64,000 nucleotides of DNA from Prevotella melaninogenica (GTDB lineage Bacteria > Bacteroidota > Bacteroidia > Bacteroidales > Bacteroidaceae). The notes under the pieces are model-generated. The model made no database searches. It had not been told where the DNA came from and saw nothing but the letters and a program-made list of their open reading frames with translations. A program made the position numbers and the translations under genes. Shown in pieces: positions 18,055-27,012 of the stretch. Numbering within the stretch: position 1 is the first letter of the stretch; every line of letters starts with the position of its first letter. Location: assembly GCF_003609775.1 (NCBI RefSeq), contig NZ_AP018049.1, forward strand, positions 186,001 through 250,000. The letters are read 5' to 3'.

Positions 18055-18740
18055 TTCATAATTCACAATTCATATATAATTCAGAATTCAGAATTCAAAA
18101 TTCATAATTATGATTACCGATGATGCTTAAAGATAAAGTTCAAAACTCAAAGTTCAATGTTCAAAGGGGTTAATTATAATTACTGATGATGTTTAAAGAC
18201 AAAGTTCAAAACTCAAAGTTCAATGTTCAAAGGGGTTAATTATGATTACTAATGATGCTTAAAGACAAAGTTCAAAACTCAAAGTTCAATGTTCAAAGTG
18301 CTTAATTATGATTACCGATGATACTTAAAGACAAAGTTCAAAACTCAAAGTTCAATGTTCAAAGGGCTTAATTATGATTACTGACGATGCTTAAAGACAA
18401 AGTTCAAAACTCAAAGTTCAATGTTCAAAGGGGTTAATTATAATTACTGATGATGTTTAAAGACAAAGTTCAAAACTCAAAGTTCAATGTTCAAAGGGGT
18501 TAATTATGATTACTAATGATGCTTAAAGACAAAGTTCAAAACTCAAAGTTCAAAACTCAAAGTTCAATGTTCAAAGGGCTTAATTATGATTACTGATGAT
18601 GCTTAAAGACAATGTCCAAAACTCAAAGTTCAATGTTTAAAGGGCTTAATTATGATTACTGATGATACGTAAAGATAAAGTTCAAAGCTCAAAGTTCAAT
18701 GTTCAAAGGGTAAAGTTCAATGTTCAAAGTGCAAAGTTTA
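18055..18740. repeat. 66-bp tandem repeat array with higher-order duplication
   Basis: Nine units, marked by TTAAAGA-like starts at 18127, 18193, 18259, 18325, 18391, 18457, 18523, 18603 and 18669. The period is exactly 66 bp except one 80-bp unit carrying a 14-bp internal duplication. Each unit contains AAGTTCAAAACTCAAAGTTC, AATGTTCAAAGG and TTAATTATGATTAC. The variant pattern of units 1-2 recurs in units 5-6, so a 264-bp (four-unit) block was duplicated. The AATTCATAATT-rich flank starts at 18055. All units contain stops. An inverted copy lies near 27415. Confidence 0.85.
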
Positions 18741-18745
18741 AAGAA

Positions 18746-18933
18746 GAAAAACGCCGAGACTCTCAACGAGCTTCGGCGTTATTAGTATGTTTAACTAAGA
18801 AATCTTTTCAAATGAAAGGGAGCCTCACGGCCGCCTTTGTCATCCTTGATCAATCGTTAAACTTTTACCTTAATAAAATAACTAAAAACCTAAATCTATT
18901 ACTACTAACCTAAACAATCTATTAACCTTTTGA
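18746..18933 (-). ncRNA. candidate small RNA of about 185 nt, minus strand
   Basis: A canonical minus-strand promoter (TTG at 18969-18967, 20 bases, TAACTTTG at 18946-18939) and a strong minus-strand terminator (AACGCCGA 18750-18757 with TCGGCGTT 18773-18780, then U5) bracket a stretch with no sensible protein frame. Inside, AAAGG...CCUUU encloses GCC-GUGA-GGC, a GNRA-type tetraloop hairpin, after an AU-rich 5' half. Boundaries are inferred from promoter and terminator only. I do not recognise the RNA family. Confidence 0.5.
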
Positions 18934-18938
18934 CAATG

Positions 18939-18969
18939 CAAAGTTAGAAAGTTTTCAAGTCTTGTGCAA
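18939..18969 (-). promoter_or_regulatory. promoter of the candidate small RNA
   Basis: Minus-strand TTGC, 20-base spacer and TAACTTTG match the Bacteroidota consensus well. It diverges from the glycosyltransferase promoter at 19061. Confidence 0.6.
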
Positions 18970-19060
18970 TATTTCATAGAACTTTTGCTTTAAAAATAGT
19001 CTTTTCTTGATGCAAATCAACTCTTTGTGTGCGCAAACAATCAATATTTGCTCACTTTTC

Positions 19061-19091
19061 TTGGCTTTTTATCTGTTTTCTTGTAACTTTG
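19061..19091 (+). promoter_or_regulatory. promoter of the glycosyltransferase pair
   Basis: TTG (19061-19063), 20 bases and TAACTTTG (19084-19091) precede the chosen start at 19109. The longer frame from 19007 would begin upstream of the promoter and is rejected. Confidence 0.75.
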
Positions 19092-19108
19092 CTGCAAATG
19101 ATATATCA

Positions 19109-20383
19109 ATGAGAATACTGATAGTAAATACCAGTGAGAAAACCGGTGGTGCAGCTGTTGCAGCCAACCGACTCAAAGATGCTCTGAACAATAGCGGAGT
19201 GAAGGCTAAGATGTTGGTACGTGATAAGTTGACGGACGATATCACTGTGGTTAGCCTTGGGCATGAGTGGAAGAATCAGTGGCACCTACTATGGGAGCGT
19301 TTCTGTGTTTTTTGGAACCTCCACTTCTCTCGAAACCATCTCTTTGAGATTGATTTAGCAAACTCAGGAGCCGATATCACAAAGCTACGTGAGTTCAAGG
19401 AAGCTGATATTATTCATCTTTCTTGGATTAATCAGGGTATGCTTTCATTGAATAGTATCAAAAAGATTTTATGCTCTGGTAAGCCTGTTGTGTGGACAAT
19501 GCACGACCTTTGGCCTGCATCCAGTATCTGTCATTATGCGCATGGCTGCTATCGTTACGAGAATGGTTGCGGCAATTGCCCACTTCTCCCAGGCAGAGGT
19601 AATTCGAATGATTTGTCTTCAAAAGTTTGGAAACGTAAGAAAGCTATCTATAATCATGGTAATATGTGGTTCGTAACATGTAGTCAATGGCTTGCTCGTC
19701 AGGCAAAGCGGAGTGGACTCTTGAATGGCTTGAGTGTTACAAGTATTCCTAATCCAATAGATACGCATGTTTTTGAGCCACAAGACAAGCAAGTTGCACG
19801 ACAGCGTTTGCAGCTTCCAGTGGATAAACGACTTATACTCTTCGTTTCTCAGCGTGTGACAGATCAGCGTAAGGGAATGGATTATTTTATCGAAGCCATT
19901 GAAAAGATGGTTGTCGAACATCCAGAAATAAAGGAGAATACAGGTATAGCTATTCTTGGTGGACACGCTGAAGAATTGGAGGGAAAACTTGCTTTGCCAG
20001 TTTATCCGCTCGGTTATGTAAGTGACCAACAGCGAATTCGTGATGTCTATAATGCTGCAGATGTCTTCGTTCTTCCATCGCTTGAAGATAACCTCCCTAA
20101 TACAATTATGGAAGCAATGGCGTGTGGTGTACCATGCGTAGGCTTTAAGGTTGGAGGAATACCAGAGATGATCGATCATCGTAAGAATGGCTATGTCGCG
20201 GCAGAACGTAATTCAGAAGACCTTGCAAAGGGTATGCACTGGGTTCTTGAAGAGGCTGACTACACAGCACTTTCAGAGGCGGCAGTGAGGAAAGTCCTAC
20301 GCTGCTATTCACAACGAAGCGTTGCAATGCAATATCTTGAAGTATATAATGAGGCTCTTGCCTATAAGAATTTCCGATTATGA
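19109..20383 (+). CDS. glycosyltransferase, GT4-like (GT-B fold)
   Basis: The 424-residue cytoplasmic enzyme (start MRILIVNTSEKTGGAA) transfers a sugar from a nucleotide donor to a lipid- or polysaccharide-linked acceptor. The N-terminal GGAAVAANRL segment and the C-terminal donor site (PSLEDNLPNTIMEAMACGVPCVGFKVGGIPEMI) are typical of GT4, with Glu in EAMACG as the conserved nucleotide-sugar contact. A Cys-rich insert (CHYAHGCYRYENGCGNC) seen in wcaC-like colanic acid/capsule transferases lies around residues 150-166. The next gene overlaps its stop by 4 bases. The product is probably surface polysaccharide or LPS, though no larger cluster is visible. Confidence 0.88.
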   Translation: MRILIVNTSEKTGGAAVAANRLKDALNNSGVKAKMLVRDKLTDDITVVSLGHEWKNQWHLLWERFCVFWNLHFSRNHLFEIDLANSGADITKLREFKEADIIHLSWINQGMLSLNSIKKILCSGKPVVWTMHDLWPASSICHYAHGCYRYENGCGNCPLLPGRGNSNDLSSKVWKRKKAIYNHGNMWFVTCSQWLARQAKRSGLLNGLSVTSIPNPIDTHVFEPQDKQVARQRLQLPVDKRLILFVSQRVTDQRKGMDYFIEAIEKMVVEHPEIKENTGIAILGGHAEELEGKLALPVYPLGYVSDQQRIRDVYNAADVFVLPSLEDNLPNTIMEAMACGVPCVGFKVGGIPEMIDHRKNGYVAAERNSEDLAKGMHWVLEEADYTALSEAAVRKVLRCYSQRSVAMQYLEVYNEALAYKNFRL

Positions 20384-21159
20384 TCACATTTTCAGTAGTC
20401 ACTATAACCTATAATGCCGCTTCGGTTTTACAGCCGACACTTGACAGTGTGCTCATGCAGAACTATCCTCATGTGGAGCATATCATCATTGATGGGGCTT
20501 CAACTGATGACACTTTAAAGATTGCTAAAGCCTATCAGCAGCAGTCTGATGAGGCTGAGAACGATCATGTCGTGCGCATTCAAAGCGAACCTGACGATGG
20601 GCTTTATGATGCAATGAACAAAGGCTTACAGCAGGCAACAGGCGATTACATCGTCTTTATGAATGCAGGTGACCGTTTTCCTAATCCCGATACATTAGAC
20701 AAGGTAGTACTTGCTGCGGTTGTCGGAGACGGCGAGGAGCGTCCTGCTGTGCTCTTTGGTGATACAGATATCATTGATGAAAAGGGCAATTTCCTTTGTC
20801 ACCGCAGACTAAGCCCATCTGAACGACTCACTTGGCGTTCTTTCCGTTATGGAATGTTGGTATGCCATCAGGCGTTCTATGCCCGTTTGGATATAGCTCG
20901 CTCGCTGCTCTATGATACTACTTACCGCTATTCAGCAGATGTAGATTGGTGTATACGTGTGATGAAAGAGGGCGAACGTCAGCAACTCCTTTTACGTAAT
21001 ATCCATGCTGTTGTAGCAAATTATGTGCGAGAAGGGCAGACAACCCTTCACCATAAGGAGTCGCTTCGTGAGCGTTTTGATGTGATGTCTAAGCACTACG
21101 GATTTATTCAAACGCTATTGCTTCACGCATGGTTTGCTGTGCGTAGTTTAATTAAATAG
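20380..21159 (+). CDS. glycosyltransferase, GT2 (GT-A fold)
   Basis: The 259-residue product opens with FSVVTITYNAASVLQPTLDSVLMQNYPHVEHIIIDGASTDDT, the standard GT2 nucleotide-binding start with IDGASTDDT. EPDDGLYDAMNKGLQQATGDYIVFMNAGD carries the DxD-like region. It resembles wcaE-type transferases that pair with the wcaC-like enzyme upstream. The ATGA overlap of start and stop indicates coupling. It acts at the cytoplasmic face in glycan assembly. The acceptor is unknown. Confidence 0.88.
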   Translation: MITFSVVTITYNAASVLQPTLDSVLMQNYPHVEHIIIDGASTDDTLKIAKAYQQQSDEAENDHVVRIQSEPDDGLYDAMNKGLQQATGDYIVFMNAGDRFPNPDTLDKVVLAAVVGDGEERPAVLFGDTDIIDEKGNFLCHRRLSPSERLTWRSFRYGMLVCHQAFYARLDIARSLLYDTTYRYSADVDWCIRVMKEGERQQLLLRNIHAVVANYVREGQTTLHHKESLRERFDVMSKHYGFIQTLLLHAWFAVRSLIK

Positions 21160-21320
21160 GGTAGTTCTCTATGGTTTAAATGCCCTTAATACGTCCTATT
21201 GATTGTTAAGGGTGGCAATTTCTACGCTGTTAATTCGTTTTATTCAGCAGGTAGTATTATTGTGGGGACGTTTAGATGAAGTCTATGATTAGTCCCTTTC
21301 ACCTAATAAAACGTACGAAA

Positions 21321-21764
21321 ATGAAAAGAATGAGATTTAAAATGTTAGTAGCTTTGTTGTTGCTGTGCCTCTCAGTGTCAGCTCAGACAGAGTATAGTGG
21401 TATTGCTGGAGCCTCACCAGGATTGGTAAGAGCGAACAAGCAGGCTGCAGCTAAGCAGGCTAATCGTAGTTCTAAGGCACGTTATACATCTACGGCATCG
21501 AAGCCTAAGACTTCAAACGATGGCAATACGAATAGTTATAACTCAACTTATGCACCGCTTCCAGACAATAATGAGTCTGGTGAAACGGAAGTAAGAGATG
21601 GCTTTAAGACCTTCTCACGTGGTATGGGTAAAGTTATTAAGCGTGAGACAAAGACAATGGGAGAGGTAACCCGTAAGATTGGTGCCGATGGTAAGAAGTT
21701 CTTTCAGAAGCTTGGTAAAGGTATTTCCGACTCCTTTAAATCAGACACAACAACGTCTAAGTAA
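21321..21764 (+). CDS. small secreted basic protein, hypothetical
   Basis: This 147-residue product has a signal peptide (MKRMRFKMLVALLLLCLSVSAQ), then a Ser/Thr/Asn/Lys-rich low-complexity middle (about 45-85) and a Lys-rich C-terminal part (KRETKTMGEVTRKIGADGKKFFQKLGKGISDSFK) that may be amphipathic. I start at 21321 because the 15 preceding codons would displace the signal peptide. No domain is recognised. It is monocistronic, followed by a terminator at 21792. Confidence 0.65.
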   Translation: MKRMRFKMLVALLLLCLSVSAQTEYSGIAGASPGLVRANKQAAAKQANRSSKARYTSTASKPKTSNDGNTNSYNSTYAPLPDNNESGETEVRDGFKTFSRGMGKVIKRETKTMGEVTRKIGADGKKFFQKLGKGISDSFKSDTTTSK

Positions 21765-21791
21765 AATTTCGTTTCATATTTTATAAAGCGT

Positions 21792-21843
21792 GTTCCAAGG
21801 CTAAGACCCTTTGCGGTCAGTAGTCTTGGAACATTCTTTTTTA
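21792..21843 (+). terminator. intrinsic terminator
   Basis: GTTCCAAG (21792-21799) pairs with CTTGGAAC (21825-21832), with further inner GACC/GGTC pairing, followed by a T-rich run. Confidence 0.8.
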
Positions 21844-21958
21844 TTAGTGTTGTCTTGTAAGCAATTCTCTATACAACTTGATTATAGTGTCCTTACGATA
21901 CATGATAACAAAGGCAAAGGAGTTATTTTATCGTTTTTGATTACTGTATTATTGCTCC

Positions 21959-22015
21959 GCACATGTTGTGCGGATGCTTCGCACGTGTTGTGTTGATGGT
22001 GAGCACCAATGGTGC
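21959..22015. repeat. family B cluster, three palindromes at 22-bp period
   Basis: GCACATGTTGTGC at 21959, GCACGTGTTGTGT at 21981 and GCACCAATGGTGC at 22003. The spacing is exactly 22 bp although the palindrome sequences differ. Confidence 0.75.
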
Positions 22016-22116
22016 TGGGCGTTAAAAGACTTCTTAGATGAATCCATACGAGGTCATACTTACTTATCGTTAGTGTCTAATGGGTGATAAAGGGAGGAAT
22101 AAGTCATCTGGAATGT

Positions 22117-22147
22117 TTTGCCATTAGTAAATAATTGACTACCTTTG
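22117..22147 (+). promoter_or_regulatory. promoter of the sulfatase-maturase gene
   Basis: TTTG (22117-22120), 19 bases and TACCTTTG (22140-22147) form a perfect consensus. It sits before the start at 22168 and rules out the upstream TTG at 22135. Confidence 0.8.
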
Positions 22148-22167
22148 CCGTCCGAAACAAGATTATT

Positions 22168-23385
22168 ATGAATACCATAGTCCCTTTTAGTCATCCCATG
22201 TATATCATGCTGAAGCCTGCTGGTTCACTTTGTAACCTGCGGTGTAAGTATTGTTATTATTTGGAGAAGAGTAAGCTATATGACGATAACAAGAATCATG
22301 TCATTACTGATGCGTTGCTTGAGAAGTTTATCAAGGAATACATCGAGGCACAGACAACACCACAGGTTCTCTTTACATGGCATGGTGGTGAGACCTTAAT
22401 GCGCCCTATATCCTTCTATCGTCGTGCATTGGAGCTACAGCGTTATTATGCTCGTGGTCGTCAGATAGATAATAGTATTCAGACGAATGGTGTTCTTTTA
22501 AACGATGAGTGGTGCCGCTTCTTCAAGGAGAATAACTTCCTTGTTGGCGTTTCTATTGATGGTCCACAGGAGTTTCATGATGAATATCGTCGTAATGCAA
22601 TGGGCAAACCATCCTTCCATCAAGTGATGAAAGGTATTAATCTATTGAATAAGCATGGGGTAGAGTGGAATGCACTTGCTGTTGTCAACGACTTTAATGC
22701 AGACTATCCATTAGACTTCTATCACTTCTTTAAGGAGATTGGTTGCCGTTATATCCAGTTTACTCCTATCGTTGAACGAATTGTTAATCGCAATGATGGA
22801 TTGACCTTAGCACCCGGAATGCAGGAGGGTGGTGAACTTACAGACTTCTCTGTTACTGCTGAGCAATGGGGCAATTTCCTTTGTACTATCTTCGATGAAT
22901 GGGTGCATCATGATGTAGGCGAGTATTATATACAGCTCTTTGATGCCACTTTGGCTAACTGGGTTGGTGTTGCACCGGGCATTTGTACAATGGCAAAGGA
23001 GTGCGGTCACGCAGGTGTAATGGAGTATAATGGTGACGTTTACTCTTGTGACCACTTTGTTTACCCAGAACATAAGCTTGGAAATCTATCGCATCATACC
23101 ATCTATGAAATGATGAATAGCGACCGACAGAAGGAGTTTTCAAAGATGAAGTATAGACTTCTTCCACAACAGTGTAAGGAGTGTAAGTATCAGTTTGCTT
23201 GTCATGGTGAGTGTCCTAAGAATCGTTTTATTCGCGATTGTTACGGTAATCCTGGGCTTAATTATCTCTGCAAGGGCTATTATCAGTTCTTTGAACATGT
23301 AGCACCTTATATGGACTTTATGAAGAACGAGTTGGAGAATCAGCGTCCACCAGCTAATGTGATGAATCAAGTATTTGGGAAGTAA
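22168..23385 (+). CDS. anaerobic sulfatase-maturating enzyme (radical SAM/SPASM)
   Basis: It oxidises the active-site Ser (or Cys) of sulfatases to formylglycine using S-adenosylmethionine, in the cytoplasm before export. The radical SAM motif is CNLRCKYC with Cys22, Cys26 and Cys29. The SPASM region carries the expected Cys set (GICTMAKECGHAG, YSCDHF, CKECKYQFACHGEC, YLCKGY) for two auxiliary iron-sulfur clusters. The opening PMYIMLKPAGSLCNLRC is typical of anSME. It is 405 residues from the ATG at 22168. The two Ser-type sulfatases at 5.9-9.2 kb are evident clients. It is not in their operon. Confidence 0.94.
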   Translation: MNTIVPFSHPMYIMLKPAGSLCNLRCKYCYYLEKSKLYDDNKNHVITDALLEKFIKEYIEAQTTPQVLFTWHGGETLMRPISFYRRALELQRYYARGRQIDNSIQTNGVLLNDEWCRFFKENNFLVGVSIDGPQEFHDEYRRNAMGKPSFHQVMKGINLLNKHGVEWNALAVVNDFNADYPLDFYHFFKEIGCRYIQFTPIVERIVNRNDGLTLAPGMQEGGELTDFSVTAEQWGNFLCTIFDEWVHHDVGEYYIQLFDATLANWVGVAPGICTMAKECGHAGVMEYNGDVYSCDHFVYPEHKLGNLSHHTIYEMMNSDRQKEFSKMKYRLLPQQCKECKYQFACHGECPKNRFIRDCYGNPGLNYLCKGYYQFFEHVAPYMDFMKNELENQRPPANVMNQVFGK

Positions 23386-23462
23386 ATCATTCTTTCTATA
23401 GCTCAAGACTACTTTATAATCACCTTTCTCTTTGTTCTTATAGCGGAAAGAACCATAAACGA

Positions 23463-23499
23463 AAACAGCTCCGATAGACAATGTCCATCGGAGCTGTTT
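23463..23499. terminator. bidirectional terminator between anSME and the M23 peptidase
   Basis: AAACAGCTCCGAT pairs with ATCGGAGCTGTTT. A/T-rich flanks on both sides let it serve both convergent genes. Confidence 0.75.
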
Positions 23500-23517
23500 G
23501 TATAATGTGGGAAATGT

Positions 23518-24522
23518 TTACTTCGTAATTGATAGTAGTTGTCCTTCTGTCACGCGTGTCAATTTGCCTATACGATTCTGACGGCATAGCTGTTCGATAC
23601 TGATACCATATTGTCTGGCTATCGTTTCTAAGGTTTCACCAGAAGCAACTTTATGATAGAAGATCTTTCCATTGTCAGCACTTGGTTCAGTGCGTGGCGT
23701 ATGGTTTGAGAAATCAGTATTGTAGTTTCTCTCCTGACGTGGGCTGTAACTCTGGTTGCCCTTGCCCTGAATGTTCTCACGAGAGTAACCTGGGCTTGAA
23801 GAAGTACCACGAACAGCAGTTGCACGTTCAGACTCCTGTGCTACGGTGTTGCGACGATAAACGTAGTAGTCGCCTGTAACGTCTTGATTAGCGAAGTCGA
23901 AGAAGAGTGCTGGATTCAAAGCTACACCTGCCAAACGAGTCTCGAAATGGAGGTGAGAACCTGTAGAACGACCGGTGTTACCACCCAATCCGATAGGCTG
24001 ACCAGCACGAACAGTCTGGTTTGGAGTTACAATCTGCTTTGAAAGGTGACCATAGATGGTCTCAAGTCCATTATTGTGACGGATTACAATGTACTTACCA
24101 TATCCGTTACCATCGTATTTTACTACACGAACCTTACCAGAGAAGGCTGCGCGGATGGTATCACCAATATACACCTTGATATCCAATCCCTGGTGGCGAC
24201 GCCCCCAACGACGACCGAAGTTACTTGTGATAACACGGCTTGGTGTTGGCATGTGGAAGTCGCGAAGATCGATTTTGTATACATCTGGAAGGTTACCTCC
24301 ACGATGTGCATAGTTGTTATTCCAATCGTTATAGAGCTCTGATGATGGCTCCTCAATCTCTTCAGCTTCACGAAGTCGGTTAATAACCATTGTGTCTAAT
24401 GCCTTAGCGCGGCGGTCAATAGGGGCTTGACGAGCAAGCAGGTCTTGTGCATTTGCTGAATGAGCTGTCAAGGTTAAGAGAGATGTTAGTGCAAAAGTCC
24501 TAACTATTTTCTTAAAAGTCAT
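23518..24522 (-). CDS. secreted M23 metallopeptidase with C-terminal LysM
   Basis: This 334-residue periplasmic or outer-envelope endopeptidase probably cleaves peptidoglycan cross-bridges. It has a signal peptide (MTFKKIVRTFALTSLLTLTAHSANAQ). The M23 domain carries SNFGRRWGRRHQGLD (zinc His and Asp), GHLSK, and GRSTGSHLHFE (HxH). A Ser/Gln-rich linker leads to one LysM (VASGETLETIARQYGISIEQLCRQN). I start at 24522, since the longer frame from 24564 masks the signal peptide. The promoter -7 box TATCTTTG is at 24656-24649. Confidence 0.93.
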   Translation of the reverse strand: MTFKKIVRTFALTSLLTLTAHSANAQDLLARQAPIDRRAKALDTMVINRLREAEEIEEPSSELYNDWNNNYAHRGGNLPDVYKIDLRDFHMPTPSRVITSNFGRRWGRRHQGLDIKVYIGDTIRAAFSGKVRVVKYDGNGYGKYIVIRHNNGLETIYGHLSKQIVTPNQTVRAGQPIGLGGNTGRSTGSHLHFETRLAGVALNPALFFDFANQDVTGDYYVYRRNTVAQESERATAVRGTSSSPGYSRENIQGKGNQSYSPRQERNYNTDFSNHTPRTEPSADNGKIFYHKVASGETLETIARQYGISIEQLCRQNRIGKLTRVTEGQLLSITK

Positions 24523-24648
24523 AATCAAATTATTTTGTTTCAAACTCAGATGCCATATAGGCACGGGACAGATTTTCAGATCCCTTTCTAACGGTTAAGT
24601 CGTTGGTGACCATTTAAAAGGCACCTAATTTTTTACCGAAAGACTTCG

Positions 24649-24656
24649 CAAAGATA
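24649..24656 (-). promoter_or_regulatory. -7 element of the M23 peptidase gene
   Basis: TATCTTTG on the minus strand, about 127 bases before the start. No good -33 match. Confidence 0.5.
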
Positions 24657-24797
24657 ACGAAAAAATATCGAATAAATTGCAGTTTCGCTATTTTTTTAGC
24701 CTGTTTAACAGAGAAATAGTACGTATTTTTACCCTCACATGATTTATGTCAAGTCGCTAAAACAGGGCCTTTGAAGCCAATTTTGTGGTGTTTTTTT

Positions 24798-26894
24798 CTA
24801 TGAAATAGCAGCCCAATTTATATTAGTCTTTCTTAACGCTTTTAGCCTATCCCATAGCATTTTATACTCAATTTTTTGACAAGTTGGGTCGTTGTCGATA
24901 ATCTTTTGTGCCTCATCTCGTGCCATTTGCACTATTTGTCCATCACGTGCAATGTCGGCTATTTTGAGGTCGAAGGCTATACCACTTTGTTGTGTACCCT
25001 CCAAATCACCAGGACCACGCAACTTGAGGTCGGCTTCTGCTATCTCAAAACCATCATTTGTATCGCACATAATATCAATACGTTTACTGGTTTCCTTAGT
25101 AAGTTTGTGGTTGGTAACGAGGATACAATAACTCTGTTCTGCACCACGACCAACACGACCGCGTAACTGATGGAGCTGAGAAAGACCGAAACGCTGAGCA
25201 TCGAGGATAACCATTACGCTGGCGTTAGGTACGTTTACACCCACCTCAATCACTGTTGTGGCAACGAGTATCTGTGTTTGTCCACTCACAAACTTCTGCA
25301 TTTCAGCCTCTTTGTCCTTATCCTTCATCTTTCCGTGAATCTTACTTAACTCGAATTCAGGGAAGATGTTACGCATTGTTTCAAAGCCATCTTCAAGGTT
25401 TTTGAGGTCCATACGCTCGCTTTCCTTGATGAGTGGATAGACGATATAGACCTGACGGCCCAAGTTTATCTGTTGTCGAATACCACTATAAAGGCTCGCC
25501 ATTTGGTCATCATACTTATGAATTGTCTGTATTGGCTTACGTCCCGGTGGCAACTCGTCGATAATAGAAACGTCAAGATCACCATAGATGGTCATCGCAA
25601 GCGTACGTGGTATAGGTGTGGCAGTCATAACTAATACGTGTGGAGGATTCTCACTCTTACTCCATAGCTTGGCACGTTGCTCTACACCAAAGCGGTGTTG
25701 CTCGTCTATAACAGCCATACCGAGGTGTTGGAATTGTACTTTATCCTCTATAATGGCGTGCGTTCCTACAACAATATTAATAGAACCGTCGATGAGTCCG
25801 TCTAATACTTCCTTTCGCTTCTTACCCTTCACAATACCTGTCAGCAGTTCAATGCGCAGGTTCATTCCTTTAAGAAACTCTTTGATGGTCTGGAGATGTT
25901 GCTCGGCAAGAATCTCTGTAGGTGCCATCATGCAAGCTTGATAGCCGTTGTCGATAGCAATAAGCATGGACATAAGGGCAACAAGGGTTTTACCTGAGCC
26001 TACATCACCCTGTAACAGACGATTCATCTGACGCCCACTTGCCATGTCTGCACGTATCTCGTGCATTACTCGTTTCTGTGCTCCAGTAAGTTCAAAGGGT
26101 AGGTTATGGGTGTAAAACCAGTTAAACTGGGCCCCAATTCTATTGAAGATATAACCTCTATACTTGCGCCGGTGGTCGCTGGCATAGCGAAGGATATTAA
26201 GCTGTACGTAGAAAAGTTCCTCGAATTTCAGGCGTACACGGGCACGCTGGGTATCATCAACCGACTTCGGATAATGAATCTTACGCATAGCAGCATCCCG
26301 TGAGATGAGATGCAAATGAGTGGTGATGAAGGGTGGAAGTGTCTCTTCTAATGGTTCGGTAAGCTTACTAATGAGCATCTTTGTCAGCTTCTCCATAGCA
26401 CGTGAAGTGATGCCTGCCTTCTTCATTTTCTCGGTAGTAACGTAGAAAGGTTGCATACCCATGTCATTGAGTTGCAATTGAGAAGCATCATCAATATCAG
26501 GATGTGTAAACTGAAATCTGCCGTTGAAGAATGTTGGTTTTCCAAAGATGATATACTCTTTGTTTACCTTATAGTTCTGATAGATATACTTTGTGCCATT
26601 AAACCATACAATATCACAAACGCCATGTCCATCAGAGAAGTGTGCAATGATACGTTTCTTGCGTTTTCCCATCTCAGCTTCTTCAAAGCTAAGGATTCTT
26701 CCTTTGATTTGCACAAACGGCATATCCTGTGAGAGTTCAGAGATAAGATATAGCTTGGTTCGGTCAACATATTTGTAAGGGAAGTACTCCAGTAGGTCAC
26801 GATAAGTATGGATTCCAAGCTCTTTGCCCAGAATCTCCTTGCGGTGTGGTCCTACACCCGGTAAATACATTATGTCTTGCGATAGTATATCCAT
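24798..26894 (-). CDS. recG: ATP-dependent DNA helicase RecG
   Basis: It remodels stalled forks and branched DNA in recombination and repair. The 698 residues include the wedge/OB domain (about 55-180), helicase motif I GDVGSGKT at 296-303, DEQHRFGVEQR (DEQH box II), TATPIPRTLAM (III), and the C-terminal helicase lobe with QLRGRVGRG. Length and motifs are standard. An AATTCATAATT repeat block directly abuts the start codon, so the leader is made of repeat sequence. No promoter box was clear. Confidence 0.96.
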   Translation of the reverse strand: MDILSQDIMYLPGVGPHRKEILGKELGIHTYRDLLEYFPYKYVDRTKLYLISELSQDMPFVQIKGRILSFEEAEMGKRKKRIIAHFSDGHGVCDIVWFNGTKYIYQNYKVNKEYIIFGKPTFFNGRFQFTHPDIDDASQLQLNDMGMQPFYVTTEKMKKAGITSRAMEKLTKMLISKLTEPLEETLPPFITTHLHLISRDAAMRKIHYPKSVDDTQRARVRLKFEELFYVQLNILRYASDHRRKYRGYIFNRIGAQFNWFYTHNLPFELTGAQKRVMHEIRADMASGRQMNRLLQGDVGSGKTLVALMSMLIAIDNGYQACMMAPTEILAEQHLQTIKEFLKGMNLRIELLTGIVKGKKRKEVLDGLIDGSINIVVGTHAIIEDKVQFQHLGMAVIDEQHRFGVEQRAKLWSKSENPPHVLVMTATPIPRTLAMTIYGDLDVSIIDELPPGRKPIQTIHKYDDQMASLYSGIRQQINLGRQVYIVYPLIKESERMDLKNLEDGFETMRNIFPEFELSKIHGKMKDKDKEAEMQKFVSGQTQILVATTVIEVGVNVPNASVMVILDAQRFGLSQLHQLRGRVGRGAEQSYCILVTNHKLTKETSKRIDIMCDTNDGFEIAEADLKLRGPGDLEGTQQSGIAFDLKIADIARDGQIVQMARDEAQKIIDNDPTCQKIEYKMLWDRLKALRKTNINWAAIS

Positions 26895-27012
26895 TAATCT
26901 AATTCATAATTCACAATTCATAATTCATAATTATGATTACCATTGTTTAATTAGAATTCATAATTTTGTTTAATTAGAATTCATAATTTAGAACTCATAA
27001 TTATGATTACTG
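26895..27012. repeat. AATTCATAATT-type repeat block upstream of recG
   Basis: Several copies of AATTCATAATT, AATTCACAATTC and ATAATTATGATTAC match the flank of the 66-bp array at 18055. The block forms the recG 5' leader. The rest of 27013-27412 holds no gene apart from the family A array. Confidence 0.6.

Noticed and set aside
18055..18740. Possible CRISPR array
   Set aside because: The 66-bp units are near-identical throughout, with no repeat/spacer alternation and no cas genes nearby.
18662..18913. 83-codon plus-strand frame at the end of the 66-bp array
   Set aside because: Its first part is translated repeat sequence and the rest runs antisense through the candidate small RNA. The composition is not protein-like.
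19007..19108. N-terminal extension of the GT4 glycosyltransferase
   Set aside because: A consensus promoter (19061-19091) lies inside it, so the codons would not be transcribed. The family start is MRILIVN at 19109.
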